This document shows positions 21,048 through 30,985 of a stretch of DNA of 57,931 nt, piece after piece. Location of the stretch: contig CAMAHK010000006.1 in assembly GCA_945834475.1 (NCBI GenBank), positions 1 through 57,931 of the forward strand, read 5' to 3'. Both the position numbers and the translations under genes were made by a program. Origin of the DNA: an uncultured Verrucomicrobiota bacterium (GTDB taxonomy: Bacteria > Verrucomicrobiota > Kiritimatiellia > RFP12 > UBA1067). How positions within the stretch are numbered: the first letter of the stretch is position 1; every line of letters begins with the position of its first letter. The notes under the pieces were generated by a model, which ran no database searches, had not been told where the DNA came from, and worked only from the letters and a program-made list of their open reading frames with translations.

Positions 21048-22039
21048 TCGACACTTACGCCGATCATCTGGATGATGCGGTCGAGATCATCGTTCGTCAG
21101 GAAGTCGATTTCCAGAACGCCCTTCGTGTGGCGTCCGTTCTGATGCGTCATGCCCGGCGTCAGCCGAACCGCGCACCCGAGATGCTTCTTCAGCTTGTCC
21201 GTCAGATGGCGGACGTAGGATTCGGGAATATCCGGCTCGCCGCGCGGACGCTCCTCGACCGGCTGATGGAGCTTCAAGACCTTCTTCTCGAGAGCCCGCA
21301 CCGTGAGCTGCTCGTTCACGCAGTCGCGCGCGAGGATCGTGCGGTCCTTCTCGCTTTCAACGCTCAGGAGCACCTTCGCGTGGCCGACGGAAAGGAGCTT
21401 GTTCGAAACGAGCGCCTTGACTTCGTCAGGAAGTTCCAGAAGACGCGTCGCGTTCGCAACGGTCGCGCGTCCCTTGCCGACACGCTCGGCCACTTCGGCC
21501 TGCGTGAGGTTGAACGTGTCGATCAGGATCTTGTACGAGTTCGCCTCTTCGATCGGATTCAGATCCTCGCGCTGGAGGTTCTCCGTCGTCGTCATGACGG
21601 CGGCGGTCTCCTCGTTCACGTCCTTGACCAGAACCTGGATCTTCGTCCACCCCGCGAACTGCGCGGCCCGAAGGCGACGCTCGCCCGCAATGAGTTCGTA
21701 CTTGCCCGCCGCATTCTTGCGCACCGTCGGCGGTTGGATGAGCCCGTTGTTCTTGAGCGACTCGGCGAGCTCGCGAAGCTCCTCTTCCTTGAACTCCCGA
21801 CGCGGCTGGTACGGCGAGCGCTCGATGTCGAGAATCGGCAATTCGACCAGCGGCGAATCCGCGGCCAGCACCGCCGGCAGCGGAACCGACTTGACGACGG
21901 GAACCGACGCGACCGACGGCGTTGTCGGGATCAAAGACGAAAGACCACGGCCGAGGCCGTGTTTCTTCTTGGGGTCAACGGAAGCGGGGGCTTTTTGAGC
22001 CCCCGTCGCCTTTTTGAGAAATGGATTAGGCTTGGCCAT
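21044..22039 (-). CDS. parB: chromosome partitioning protein ParB
   Basis: PYQPRREFKEEELRELAESLKNNGLIQP; AGERRLRAAQFAG. Confidence 0.95.
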   Translation of the reverse strand: MAKPNPFLKKATGAQKAPASVDPKKKHGLGRGLSSLIPTTPSVASVPVVKSVPLPAVLAADSPLVELPILDIERSPYQPRREFKEEELRELAESLKNNGLIQPPTVRKNAAGKYELIAGERRLRAAQFAGWTKIQVLVKDVNEETAAVMTTTENLQREDLNPIEEANSYKILIDTFNLTQAEVAERVGKGRATVANATRLLELPDEVKALVSNKLLSVGHAKVLLSVESEKDRTILARDCVNEQLTVRALEKKVLKLHQPVEERPRGEPDIPESYVRHLTDKLKKHLGCAVRLTPGMTHQNGRHTKGVLEIDFLTNDDLDRIIQMIGVSVE

Positions 22040-22752
22040 TAGAAGTAGAAGTTCGTAATGGGAAGAACCTTGAGCTTGTTATCCATGATGATGTTGATCA
22101 GGCCCAGCTGGAGACCGCAGGGGCACTCCTCGGCAATGTTGAAGAAGCCGATCTGCGCACCCGTGAGCTCGTGGGCGAAGTTGATGCCACCCATCTGAAG
22201 ACCCGTGAAGGTCTTCGTCATGTTGAGGCCGAGCGCAACTTCCATACCCTTGACCTCTTCGGTCGAGAAGTTGCACATGCCCGCGAGCTTGAGCGAGCGG
22301 CTCGTCTTCTCATAGCAACCGACGAAGTTGATATCGATGCCGGCCATGTCCTGACGCATGCTGAACGCGCCCGCCGCAAGGCCGTAGAAGCCCTCGTGGC
22401 AAAGGTTCGCGCCAAGCGTGATGTCGACGCCGAACGCATCCACGTCGTGCCAGTTGCAGAGACCCGTCACGGAGAAGCCCTTGAAGAGATCGCGCGAACG
22501 CGTCGCAACGCCCGAGATCGAAAGACCCTGAAGGCGGACAGCCTCGGCGTAGAAAAGGTCGATCTCAAGGCCCTTGACGTCCCAGTCAAAGCCCCACGGA
22601 TACGACACGGGAGCAAACAGGCCGATCTGGACGGGCGTCCAGCCAATGGCACCAATGCCCTGGTCGGAGAGATCCTCCTCGGCCGGCGCGGCAACGGCAG
22701 TGGAAATCGCGGCAATAGCGGCCGCAGCAACGATGAACTTGCGAATCGACAT
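22039..22752 (-). CDS. LA_2272-type surface repeat-containing outer-membrane protein
   Basis: signal peptide; GLNMTKTFTGLQMGGINFAHELTGAQIGFFNIAEECPCGLQLGLINI. Confidence 0.65.
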   Translation of the reverse strand: MSIRKFIVAAAAIAAISTAVAAPAEEDLSDQGIGAIGWTPVQIGLFAPVSYPWGFDWDVKGLEIDLFYAEAVRLQGLSISGVATRSRDLFKGFSVTGLCNWHDVDAFGVDITLGANLCHEGFYGLAAGAFSMRQDMAGIDINFVGCYEKTSRSLKLAGMCNFSTEEVKGMEVALGLNMTKTFTGLQMGGINFAHELTGAQIGFFNIAEECPCGLQLGLINIIMDNKLKVLPITNFYF

Positions 22753-22908
22753 GATTTTCTCCTTAATCGTGATTTTGAAATTTCTTATATTCTACTCTTT
22801 CGCCGCGACCGCGTCAAGAGGGCCGCTGGCAAACCCGTCAGAACCGCCAGTCTTCTTCATAAGATGGACCGTTCGCTTTTCCCCCAAGCGAACGCACCCG
22901 TATTGTGC

Positions 22909-22914
22909 TATAAT
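22909..22914 (+). promoter_or_regulatory. extended -10 TGCTATAAT for the SDR gene
   Basis: ATTGTGCTATAATTTC upstream of ATG 22925. Confidence 0.55.
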
Positions 22915-22924
22915 TTCACCAATT

Positions 22925-23725
22925 ATGACGACACTTATCACAGGAGCCAGCTCGGGCATCGGCGAGGCGCTCGCCTACGCGTGCGCGGCGCGTGGCGAAA
23001 CGCTTTTCTTGTGCGGACGCGACAAGGCGCGGCTGAAAGCCGTGGCAGAGAGGTGCGAAGATCTCTTGCGACGCGACAAGAGTGTCGCGTCCCCGTTGAC
23101 GGGAACCGTCACGGCCGAGGTTGTCGATGTCGCCGACGCGAAGGCCGTCGCGAAGTGGATGCGCAAGGCCAACGCTGTTTCGCCGATCGACCGCGTCTTC
23201 GCGAACGCCGGCGTTTCGACGGGCGAAGAAACCGAAGCTAATGTCCGCAACACTTTCGCAATCAATGTCGGCGGATGCGTGAACACGGTCCTTCCGGCGA
23301 TCGAGATCTTCACCGCGCGGCAAGGCGGCTACCAGGCCGCCAACCTCTCGACGAAGCCCCACATCGTCATCACGGCCTCCATCGCGGGCTACGGTCCCTT
23401 GAAGGCGTGTCCGAGCTACTCGGCGACGAAGGCGTGCGTGAAGACGTGGGGACTCTCCCTGCGCGGTGCGCTCGCCCCGAAAGGCATCAACGTGAGCGTG
23501 GTCTGTCCCGGCTTCGTGAGGAGCCGCATCACCGACAAGAACACCTGTCCGATGCCGTTCTTCATGGAAGCCGACACCGCCGCCGCGCTGATCCTCAGGC
23601 GCGTCGACCGCAACGTCGGGCTCATCGCCTTCCCGTGGCCGATGCGCTTTGGCTCGTGGTGGCTCTCGACCCTGCCCTTCAGGGTCAACGAACTCATCAA
23701 CCGACTGCTGCCGAAGAAGGCGTAA
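22925..23725 (+). CDS. short-chain dehydrogenase/reductase
   Basis: MTTLITGASSGIGEALAYACAARG; YSATKACVKTWG. Confidence 0.9.
   Translation: MTTLITGASSGIGEALAYACAARGETLFLCGRDKARLKAVAERCEDLLRRDKSVASPLTGTVTAEVVDVADAKAVAKWMRKANAVSPIDRVFANAGVSTGEETEANVRNTFAINVGGCVNTVLPAIEIFTARQGGYQAANLSTKPHIVITASIAGYGPLKACPSYSATKACVKTWGLSLRGALAPKGINVSVVCPGFVRSRITDKNTCPMPFFMEADTAAALILRRVDRNVGLIAFPWPMRFGSWWLSTLPFRVNELINRLLPKKA
23067..23096. repeat. family B hairpin element within the SDR gene
   Basis: TTGCGACGCGACAAGAGTGTCGCGTCCCCG; encodes RRDKSVASPL. Confidence 0.8.
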
Positions 23726-24950
23726 AGTTCCGCACGACCTCGCGGTCGTCGAAGGAATATTTCACCCCGGCGATTTCCTGCGTCGTTTCGTGTCCCTTGC
23801 CGGCGATGACGACGATGTCGCCCGCCTGCGCGTGGGTGAGCGCGTGGGCAATCGCCTTCGCGCGATCAGCGATGAGGACGGGCTGGGAGGGCCGGGAGAC
23901 GCCGCGGGCGAGGACGCACCGCGGTACGGTGGCCTGCGGAATGCCCGCCACGATCTGGGCGATGATCGCGTTCGGGTCTTCGCTGCGCGGATTGTCGGAC
24001 GTGACGACGACGCGGTCGGCGAGCCGCGCGGCGACTTCGCCCATCAGCGGACGCTTCATCGGATCGCGATCGCCGCCCGCGCCGAACACGATCCACAGCT
24101 GCGCCTGTCGGTCGTCGGCCGTCGGTCGTCGCGTCATCTCGCCCCGCAGCGCCGTCAACACCTTCTCCATCCCGTCGGGAGTGTGGGCGAAATCGACGTA
24201 GACCGTGGCCGCAACGTAGGGATTCTCAATGCGCTCGAGGCGTCCCCACCGCGGCGTCAGCTTCGGAATCGTCGCCTGAATGACCTCGCGCGGCACGCCG
24301 GCCGCCTCGGCGAGCGCCGCGGCGACGAGCGTATTCGACTTGTTGTAGTCCCCGGCCAGAGGAAGGGCACTGAGGTCGTAGGGGGGATGGGCGAGAGCGG
24401 GCTGCTCGACGCCGCAGGCGAGGACGCACCGCGGTACGATGGAGACGGGAATCACATTCACTGCGAAATTGCCGACGGCGTTGAACATCTCGCGGCCGTT
24501 CTCGCCGTCCAGGCAGACGACGTAGGGCGGCAGCTCGCGGCGGCCCATGTCAGGACGCGCCTGGTGCTGCGCGGCGATCTTCGCGGCAAACGATGCCTTG
24601 ACGCGAAAGTACTCCGCCATCGTCTTGTGGTAGTCGAGGTGGTCTTCGGAGAGGTTCGTGAACGCGCCGCCCGCGAAGACCGTGTCGCCCGTGCGGTTCT
24701 GGTGGATCGCGTGCGAGGAGACTTCCATCACGCAATCGGTGCAGCCGTTCGCCTCCATCGCCGCGTAGATCTCGTGGAGCTGCTTCAGGGGCGGCGTCGT
24801 GTAGCCCGTGTAGAAATGCCGCGCACCGTCAAAGACCTCGACGGTCGTGATGGAACCGGCCTTGCGTCCCGGCGTCGCGTTCAAGAACTCCGCCAGAATC
24901 CACGTCGTCGTGGTCTTGCCGTTCGTCCCGGTAATGCCCCAGTGGTTCAT
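23697..24950 (-). CDS. murE: UDP-N-acetylmuramyl-tripeptide synthetase MurE, lacking the N-terminal domain
   Basis: GITGTNGKTTTTWI; EVSSHAIHQNR; DNPRSEDP; starts directly at the P-loop. Confidence 0.88.
   Translation of the reverse strand: MNHWGITGTNGKTTTTWILAEFLNATPGRKAGSITTVEVFDGARHFYTGYTTPPLKQLHEIYAAMEANGCTDCVMEVSSHAIHQNRTGDTVFAGGAFTNLSEDHLDYHKTMAEYFRVKASFAAKIAAQHQARPDMGRRELPPYVVCLDGENGREMFNAVGNFAVNVIPVSIVPRCVLACGVEQPALAHPPYDLSALPLAGDYNKSNTLVAAALAEAAGVPREVIQATIPKLTPRWGRLERIENPYVAATVYVDFAHTPDGMEKVLTALRGEMTRRPTADDRQAQLWIVFGAGGDRDPMKRPLMGEVAARLADRVVVTSDNPRSEDPNAIIAQIVAGIPQATVPRCVLARGVSRPSQPVLIADRAKAIAHALTHAQAGDIVVIAGKGHETTQEIAGVKYSFDDREVVRNFTPSSAAVG
23897..23930. repeat. family A1 element within murE
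   Basis: GAGACGCCGCGGGCGAGGACGCACCGCGGTACGG; encodes TVPRCVLARGVSRP. Confidence 0.85.
24103..24137. repeat. (GTCGGTC)n phrase array within murE
   Basis: CGCCTGTCGGTCGTCGGCCGTCGGTCGTCGCGTC; encodes TRRPTADDRQA. Confidence 0.65.
24408..24438. repeat. family A1 element within murE (second copy)
   Basis: GACGCCGCAGGCGAGGACGCACCGCGGTACG; encodes IVPRCVLACGVEQ. Confidence 0.85.
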
Positions 24951-24951
24951 T

Positions 24952-24981
24952 CGTCAACCTCAACCTTCAACCTCAACCTCT
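24952..24981 (-). repeat. (AGGTTG)n array between queF stop and murE start
   Basis: minus GAGAGGTTGAGGTTGAAGGTTGAGGTTGACGA. Confidence 0.85.
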
Positions 24982-24986
24982 CCCGC

Positions 24987-25451
24987 CTAGTTCCTCACTC
25001 CCGACCAGTTGTCAAACCGCTGCGAAGCCAGCTTCTTGTACTTCGCGCCGACGCCGCCGTTGACGAACGGGTCGATCGAGATGCCGCCGCGGGCGGCGAA
25101 CTTGCCGTAGACTTCCATGTACTTCGGCGCGAGGAGCTTGACGAGGTCGTTGTAAATCACGTTGATGACGTCCTCGTGAAAGTCGCCGTGGTTGCGGAAG
25201 CCGAAGAGGTAAAGCTTCAGGGACTTCGACTCGACGAGCTTCTTGTTCGGGATGTAGCGGATCGTCAGTGTCGCGAAGTCGGGCTGACCCGTCTTCGGAC
25301 ACAGCGTCGTGAACTCGGGCGCGGTAAAGGTCACCCAGTAGTCACGCTCCGGATGCTTGTTCGCAAACGCGTCCAGCATCGACGGATCGTAGTCCGTCGA
25401 CGCCTTCGTCGTCTTCCCCAGAGTCTTCAGGTTATCAAGGTCGGTTCTCAT
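24987..25451 (-). CDS. queF: NADPH-dependent 7-cyano-7-deazaguanine reductase QueF
   Basis: [51 protein letters not shown]. Confidence 0.95.
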   Translation of the reverse strand: MRTDLDNLKTLGKTTKASTDYDPSMLDAFANKHPERDYWVTFTAPEFTTLCPKTGQPDFATLTIRYIPNKKLVESKSLKLYLFGFRNHGDFHEDVINVIYNDLVKLLAPKYMEVYGKFAARGGISIDPFVNGGVGAKYKKLASQRFDNWSGVRN

Positions 25452-25467
25452 TTCATTGTCCTTAAAT

Positions 25468-25503
25468 GCATCGACTTGCGACTTTCGACAGCCGACTTGC
25501 GGA
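25468..25503. repeat. (CGACTTG)n-like phrase array between rsmD and queF
   Basis: CGACTTGCGACTTTCGACAGCCGACTTGCGG. Confidence 0.55.
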
Positions 25504-25519
25504 TGACAGCCACCCTCTA

Positions 25520-26119
25520 TCAAGCTGTCGCCCTCCGCCAAATGCAGAGCCGCGTCTTGCCGTACGTCCGGTCGCGGAAGAGTTCCCACCCGGGTATCTC
25601 CTCGGCCTTCTGCACGGCCGTCATCTCGGCGATGAAGAGCCCGCCCTCGCGCACGACGCCGCGCGCGGCAAGCGTCACCAAAACAGTCGCATACCCCTTC
25701 TCTTCTCCGAGCACATACGGCGGATCGGCGAAAGCGATCGAAAAGCCCGGGCCGGAGTAGCTCGCGAGCCACCGATAGGCATCGGCCGCCACAACCGATG
25801 TCGTTTGAGGGGGCCGACTGTCAGCGCCGCGGCCGGGGACGGCTCGCGGTACGGGGGCGAGCATCGCCAGGTTCTCGCCCAGAACCTTGAGATGCACCCG
25901 ATTCTGCTCGACGAACGTCACCGACTTTGCGCCGCGGGAGAGGGCTTCGATACCGACGGCGCCCGAGCCCGCAAAGAGGTCGAGGAAGTCGGCGCCGGGT
26001 ATCTCAAACTGCAGAATATTGAAAAGCGCCTCGCGCACGCGGTCCTGCGTCGGACGAATCGCATCCGACTTCGGTACCTTGAGGTTTCGCCCTCCGAACA
26101 CTCCTCCTGCAATTCTCAT
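25520..26119 (-). CDS. rsmD: 16S rRNA m2G966 methyltransferase RsmD
   Basis: [40 protein letters not shown]. Confidence 0.92.
   Translation of the reverse strand: MRIAGGVFGGRNLKVPKSDAIRPTQDRVREALFNILQFEIPGADFLDLFAGSGAVGIEALSRGAKSVTFVEQNRVHLKVLGENLAMLAPVPRAVPGRGADSRPPQTTSVVAADAYRWLASYSGPGFSIAFADPPYVLGEEKGYATVLVTLAARGVVREGGLFIAEMTAVQKAEEIPGWELFRDRTYGKTRLCIWRRATA
25825..25858. repeat. family A2 element within rsmD
   Basis: GCGCCGCGGCCGGGGACGGCTCGCGGTACGGGGGC. Confidence 0.7.
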
Positions 26120-26122
26120 GGA

Positions 26123-27001
26123 TCACATCTCCGAAATCAGCACCGACGTCGACCGCGGCAGGAGCATGTCGAGCTCGGCCTTGTCCGTAGCCTTGAGGAG
26201 CTTCAGACTCACTTCGCGCCATTCAAATGCGCCGTCCTTGAGATTCGTCGTGCCCTCAAGGTCATAGCGCTTGAAGAACTTGCCATTGAGCTGCAGGTCG
26301 GCGATTTTCGCGAGACGATGGACGACGAGGTTGAAGCGCGGATGGTTAAGAACAGAGAGCTTCTGTCCGACCTTGAGCCGATCAACATTTCCGCCGTTGA
26401 GTTTCGCGAGCGAGGCAAATGTCGAACCATGCTCGGACGCAATGCGCGAGGCGGCATCCCCACTCTTGACGACGACCGTCGCCACCCACTGCGCATTCTT
26501 GAGATCGAAGAGCCGCCGCACGTTGAGGACGCCGAGCCGCCGCGCGAGGGCATTGTCGAGGTCGGCGGCCGGTGCGCCCGGGAGCGCCCGCAACGCCTCG
26601 ATCGTCGTCACCACCATCTCGACGTTGCGCGCCTTCTCGGCCTCTTCGAGCCGCATCAGCAGGTTGCGCACCTTCGGGGGACGCGACTCCGGCCGCGAGA
26701 CTACCGGCGGCGGAGGCGGGGGAGACGGCGGAGGCTCTTCGACCGCAGGTTTCGGTTGAGGCGTAGGCTCGGTGGTCTCGCCGCGAAGCGACGGAGCCCC
26801 CTGTTGTGCAACGGCCGGCGGCGACAGTTCGGCCTCTTCCTGCGCGGCCTTGCGATTCGCGCGAATCCGCGAGACCACCGTCCAACCCAATGAAATCAGC
26901 GCAACCCCGATGACAACGACGACAAGACGACCCAGAAGGGACGGCTCGTCCTTTCCCGGTCGTTCCGTCCATTCAATGCCGTATGTGCCGCGCTGCAGCA
27001 T
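26123..27001 (-). CDS. membrane-anchored LysM-domain protein
   Basis: single TM, Pro-rich linker, VKSGDAASRIASEHGSTFASLAKLNGGNVDRLKVGQKL. Confidence 0.7.
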   Translation of the reverse strand: MLQRGTYGIEWTERPGKDEPSLLGRLVVVVIGVALISLGWTVVSRIRANRKAAQEEAELSPPAVAQQGAPSLRGETTEPTPQPKPAVEEPPPSPPPPPPVVSRPESRPPKVRNLLMRLEEAEKARNVEMVVTTIEALRALPGAPAADLDNALARRLGVLNVRRLFDLKNAQWVATVVVKSGDAASRIASEHGSTFASLAKLNGGNVDRLKVGQKLSVLNHPRFNLVVHRLAKIADLQLNGKFFKRYDLEGTTNLKDGAFEWREVSLKLLKATDKAELDMLLPRSTSVLISEM

Positions 27002-27007
27002 CGCCGC

Positions 27008-27325
27008 TTACCTCGCGTCAGCGGAAACGACGCCCTGCACGCAACCGCGGTCGATCTCGACCGTCGTGCCCGAGCAGATCTCGACCTTAAAGGTCTTCTC
27101 CTTCGCCTCGACGATCGTACCCATGAGGCCGCCCGCAAAGACGATCTTCGCGCCCGCGCGGAGCTCGTCGATCATTTTGCGGCGCTCCTTCTCCTTGCGC
27201 TGCTGGGGACGGATCATCATGAAGTAGAAGATCGCGAGGATGAGCAGCATCGGGATCATCATACCGAAACCGCCCTGCTGGGGAGCCGCCGCATCTGCGA
27301 GAAGAGTCATCATGTTCATGTTCAT
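27008..27325 (-). CDS. yajC: preprotein translocase subunit YajC
   Basis: MMIPMLLILAIFYFMMIRPQQRKEKERRKM. Confidence 0.93.
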   Translation of the reverse strand: MNMNMMTLLADAAAPQQGGFGMMIPMLLILAIFYFMMIRPQQRKEKERRKMIDELRAGAKIVFAGGLMGTIVEAKEKTFKVEICSGTTVEIDRGCVQGVVSADAR

Positions 27326-27337
27326 TTTTCCTTTCTT

Positions 27338-27375
27338 TTAAGGTGGAGGTGGAAGGTGGAGGTGGACAGCGGTGT
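27338..27375. repeat. (AGGTGG)n array plus GCGGTGTTTAG tail, directly 3' of tgt
   Basis: TTAAGGTGGAGGTGGAAGGTGGAGGTGGACAGCGGTGTTTAG. Confidence 0.75.
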
Positions 27376-28532
<1,157 letters not shown>

Positions 28533-28565
28533 TATCACCAGTTTCTCAAATAAGGTAAACTGACA

Positions 28566-29702
28566 ATGAATAAAGCTCTGCACGCTCTCGTGTACGTGTT
28601 TCTTGTGCTCGCTGGCACAGCACTCTTTTTTGAACTCCAGCTCAACGCGAAGCGCGCTGAGTTGACTGATCGCAACACGATCCAAGAGGATTACTTGGTG
28701 CGCATTGCCAAGACCATCGAACGCACCGAAGCCGACAAGACCGCAACGTTTGAAATCCAAAAGGACGTCTCGCCCGTCGAGGCGAAGCTCGTCGACATTC
28801 CCGACATGGAGAACCTGCTCGACGAGTACCCGGCCTCGCTGGAGCAGACGACGGGTCTCGACACGTACGAGTGGAATCCGCAGAACGTTCGTCAGCAGCT
28901 GCGCACGACGTATGTCCTCGATCCCGAAGGCAAGCCGGTGATGGACGGTACGCGTCCGCTCACCCGCGGTCCCGGCACGGAAGACGAACTTCTCAACAAG
29001 CTCTTTGAGAGCGCGAAGGCGCAGCAGAGCCGACTCAACTCGACGCGTGCGGCGCTGACGGAACTTCGCGGCAAGCTCGAGTCCGTCGTCAGCGAGCTCA
29101 ACAAGCTCAAGCCCGAAGCCCGTCAGGACAAGGTGACGATCGTCGAGCAGAAGGAGAAGATCACGAAGCTCGAAGGCGAGAAGGCCGAGCTCGAGAACCA
29201 GATCACGAAGCTCAAGAGCCAGATCGACGAGCTCGGCGCCGAGATCACCTCGCTCAAGGATGAGGTCCAGCAGGCGAAGGACGAGACCGAGGCCGTGAAG
29301 GAAGACCTCGCGAAGTCCAACAGGCTCGTCGAACAGCTCAAGGAAGCGCTCAGCAAGGCCATTCAGATGAAGGGCAACGAGCGTGTCACAGGCGCGGCGG
29401 TCTCCTCGCTCTCGGCCGGCGACAAGGGCAAGATCGTCGAGGTCGACAACGAGAACATGTTCGCCATCGTCGAATTCACCGACGACACGATGAAGGAACT
29501 CAAGGGCGAAGAAGGCAACAACCCGCTGCCAGCGATGGAGCTCGGTCTGCGTCGTCCGGGCTTCAACGGCGAAGCCGGCGAGTTCATCGGCCGCATCCGC
29601 ATCCGTCAGGAAGTCAAGGGCAAGAACTACGCGATCTGCGACATCCTCGGCTCCTGGGAGCAGGATAAGGCGAAGGTCGGCGACATCATCTTCGCGGATT
29701 AA
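28566..29702 (+). CDS. TM-anchored coiled-coil protein, unknown function
   Basis: N-terminal TM, long heptad region KITKLEGEKAELENQITKLKSQIDELG. Confidence 0.8.
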   Translation: MNKALHALVYVFLVLAGTALFFELQLNAKRAELTDRNTIQEDYLVRIAKTIERTEADKTATFEIQKDVSPVEAKLVDIPDMENLLDEYPASLEQTTGLDTYEWNPQNVRQQLRTTYVLDPEGKPVMDGTRPLTRGPGTEDELLNKLFESAKAQQSRLNSTRAALTELRGKLESVVSELNKLKPEARQDKVTIVEQKEKITKLEGEKAELENQITKLKSQIDELGAEITSLKDEVQQAKDETEAVKEDLAKSNRLVEQLKEALSKAIQMKGNERVTGAAVSSLSAGDKGKIVEVDNENMFAIVEFTDDTMKELKGEEGNNPLPAMELGLRRPGFNGEAGEFIGRIRIRQEVKGKNYAICDILGSWEQDKAKVGDIIFAD

Positions 29703-29710
29703 GGAGCCGA

Positions 29711-29902
29711 GTGTCTACGTTCGTTCCGCTTCGCTCACTCGCTTCGGCACTCGGGAAGGTTTTCTTCCTGAGTGTCGTGGCGTCGGTTCTCTCGGGCTGC
29801 ATCGCGGATACGGCGGAAGATACCGATCTTCCCTGGGCCACGAACAAGAGCTGGGAAGGCCTCGCGCCGATTTCCCCGGCGATGATGGATCGGTATGATT
29901 GA
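29711..29902 (+). CDS. small lipoprotein
   Basis: signal peptide with lipobox VLSGC; 63 aa; stop lies in the adjacent array. Confidence 0.6.
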   Translation: MSTFVPLRSLASALGKVFFLSVVASVLSGCIADTAEDTDLPWATNKSWEGLAPISPAMMDRYD

Positions 29903-29928
29903 GGTTGAGGTCGAAGGTTGAGGTTGAG
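29900..29928 (+). repeat. (AGGTTG)n array at lipoprotein stop / rluA start
   Basis: TGAGGTTGAGGTCGAAGGTTGAGGTTGAG. Confidence 0.85.
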
Positions 29929-29930
29929 AT

Positions 29931-30977
29931 TTGATTCGAAACGAGACCATCACAATCAAAGAAGGCGGCGTTCGGTTGGACGCCGCCCTTCTTCATGCTT
30001 TCCCGACGACGACACGCGCCTTCGTGCGCGAGGCGATCAGCGGCGGGAAAATCTTCATCTGCCGCGACAAGAGTGTCGCGGCCCCGACAGTCGCCCAGCC
30101 CAACGGGGACGCGACATTCCTGTCGCGTCATGCAAGACAAGACACCTCAGCCAACGGGGACGCGACACTCTTGTCGCGTGCAACAGACAAGGGCCTCAAG
30201 CTGAAGCCCAACACAACTCTTGTCATTCGCGAGCTCCTCGAAGCCTGCGACAATCTCGTCGCGCCTGCGGGGGACTGTCCCCCGCCCGTTTACGAAGACG
30301 ACGAGCTCCTCGCCTTTGACAAGCCCTGCGCGATGCCCGTGCAGCCGCTCTCCTGTCGCGAGACGGGGACGCTCGCCAATGCCGTCGCGACACGCTTCCC
30401 CGAATGCCGTCCACTGGGGGACAGGCCCCTTCTCGGCGGTGCGCTCCACCGCATCGACGCCGATACGTCTGGACTCGTCCTCTTCGCCCGCACGGCGGAA
30501 GCCTTTGAAAACGTCCGCGCACAGTTCGCCGCGCAGACAGTGAAGAAAACCTACCTCGCGCTCGTCGAAGGCTCTGTCGCCGTCGGCGGCACGCTTGAGA
30601 ACGATCTCATTCACGACCCCACGCAGACCTTCTGCCGCATGGTCGACGCGCACCATAACCGCCTCACGCGCGCGCAGATGGCGGGCCTAAAGCCCCTGCA
30701 CGCCGTCACGAATTTCAATCCGATCGCACACACGACGATCGAGAACGAAGAGCGTACGCTCCTCGAAGTGACGATCTACACGGGCGTCACCCACCAGATC
30801 CGCGCCCAGCTCGCGCTCGCCGGACTGCACATCATCAATGACCGTCTCTACGGCGCCTTCGCCGTAGAGAACCAGATTGGCCATTGTCTCCACGCCTACG
30901 CGACGGAGCTCAAGCACCCGACGACCGGCGAGTCCCTCAAGATCGCTACAGACAAGCCCTCTTGGGCAATGACATAA
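29931..30977 (+). CDS. RluA-family pseudouridine synthase with several in-frame repeat inserts
   Basis: HRIDADTSGLVLFART; S4-like N-terminus; TTG start. Confidence 0.88.
   Translation: MIRNETITIKEGGVRLDAALLHAFPTTTRAFVREAISGGKIFICRDKSVAAPTVAQPNGDATFLSRHARQDTSANGDATLLSRATDKGLKLKPNTTLVIRELLEACDNLVAPAGDCPPPVYEDDELLAFDKPCAMPVQPLSCRETGTLANAVATRFPECRPLGDRPLLGGALHRIDADTSGLVLFARTAEAFENVRAQFAAQTVKKTYLALVEGSVAVGGTLENDLIHDPTQTFCRMVDAHHNRLTRAQMAGLKPLHAVTNFNPIAHTTIENEERTLLEVTIYTGVTHQIRAQLALAGLHIINDRLYGAFAVENQIGHCLHAYATELKHPTTGESLKIATDKPSWAMT
30062..30087. repeat. family B hairpin element (rluA copy 1)
   Basis: CCGCGACAAGAGTGTCGCGGCCCCGA. Confidence 0.75.
30101..30130. repeat. family B hairpin element (rluA copy 2)
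   Basis: CAACGGGGACGCGACATTCCTGTCGCGTCA; encodes NGDATFLSRH. Confidence 0.8.
30151..30181. repeat. family B hairpin element (rluA copy 3)
   Basis: CCAACGGGGACGCGACACTCTTGTCGCGTGC; encodes NGDATLLSRA. Confidence 0.82.
30267..30285. repeat. palindrome GCGGGGGACTGTCCCCCGC within rluA
   Basis: 9-bp perfect arms. Confidence 0.6.
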
Positions 30978-30985
30978 GGAATCAC

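Noticed and set aside
21987-22006. Hairpin CGGGGGCTTTTTGAGCCCCCG at the parB 5' end as a dispersed element
   Set aside because: Inverted repeat is real, but no second copy was recognised, so element status is unsupported.
23697-23725. 29-bp tail-to-tail overlap of the SDR gene and murE as an unusual overlapping gene pair
   Set aside because: Short convergent overlaps are common in compact bacterial genomes.
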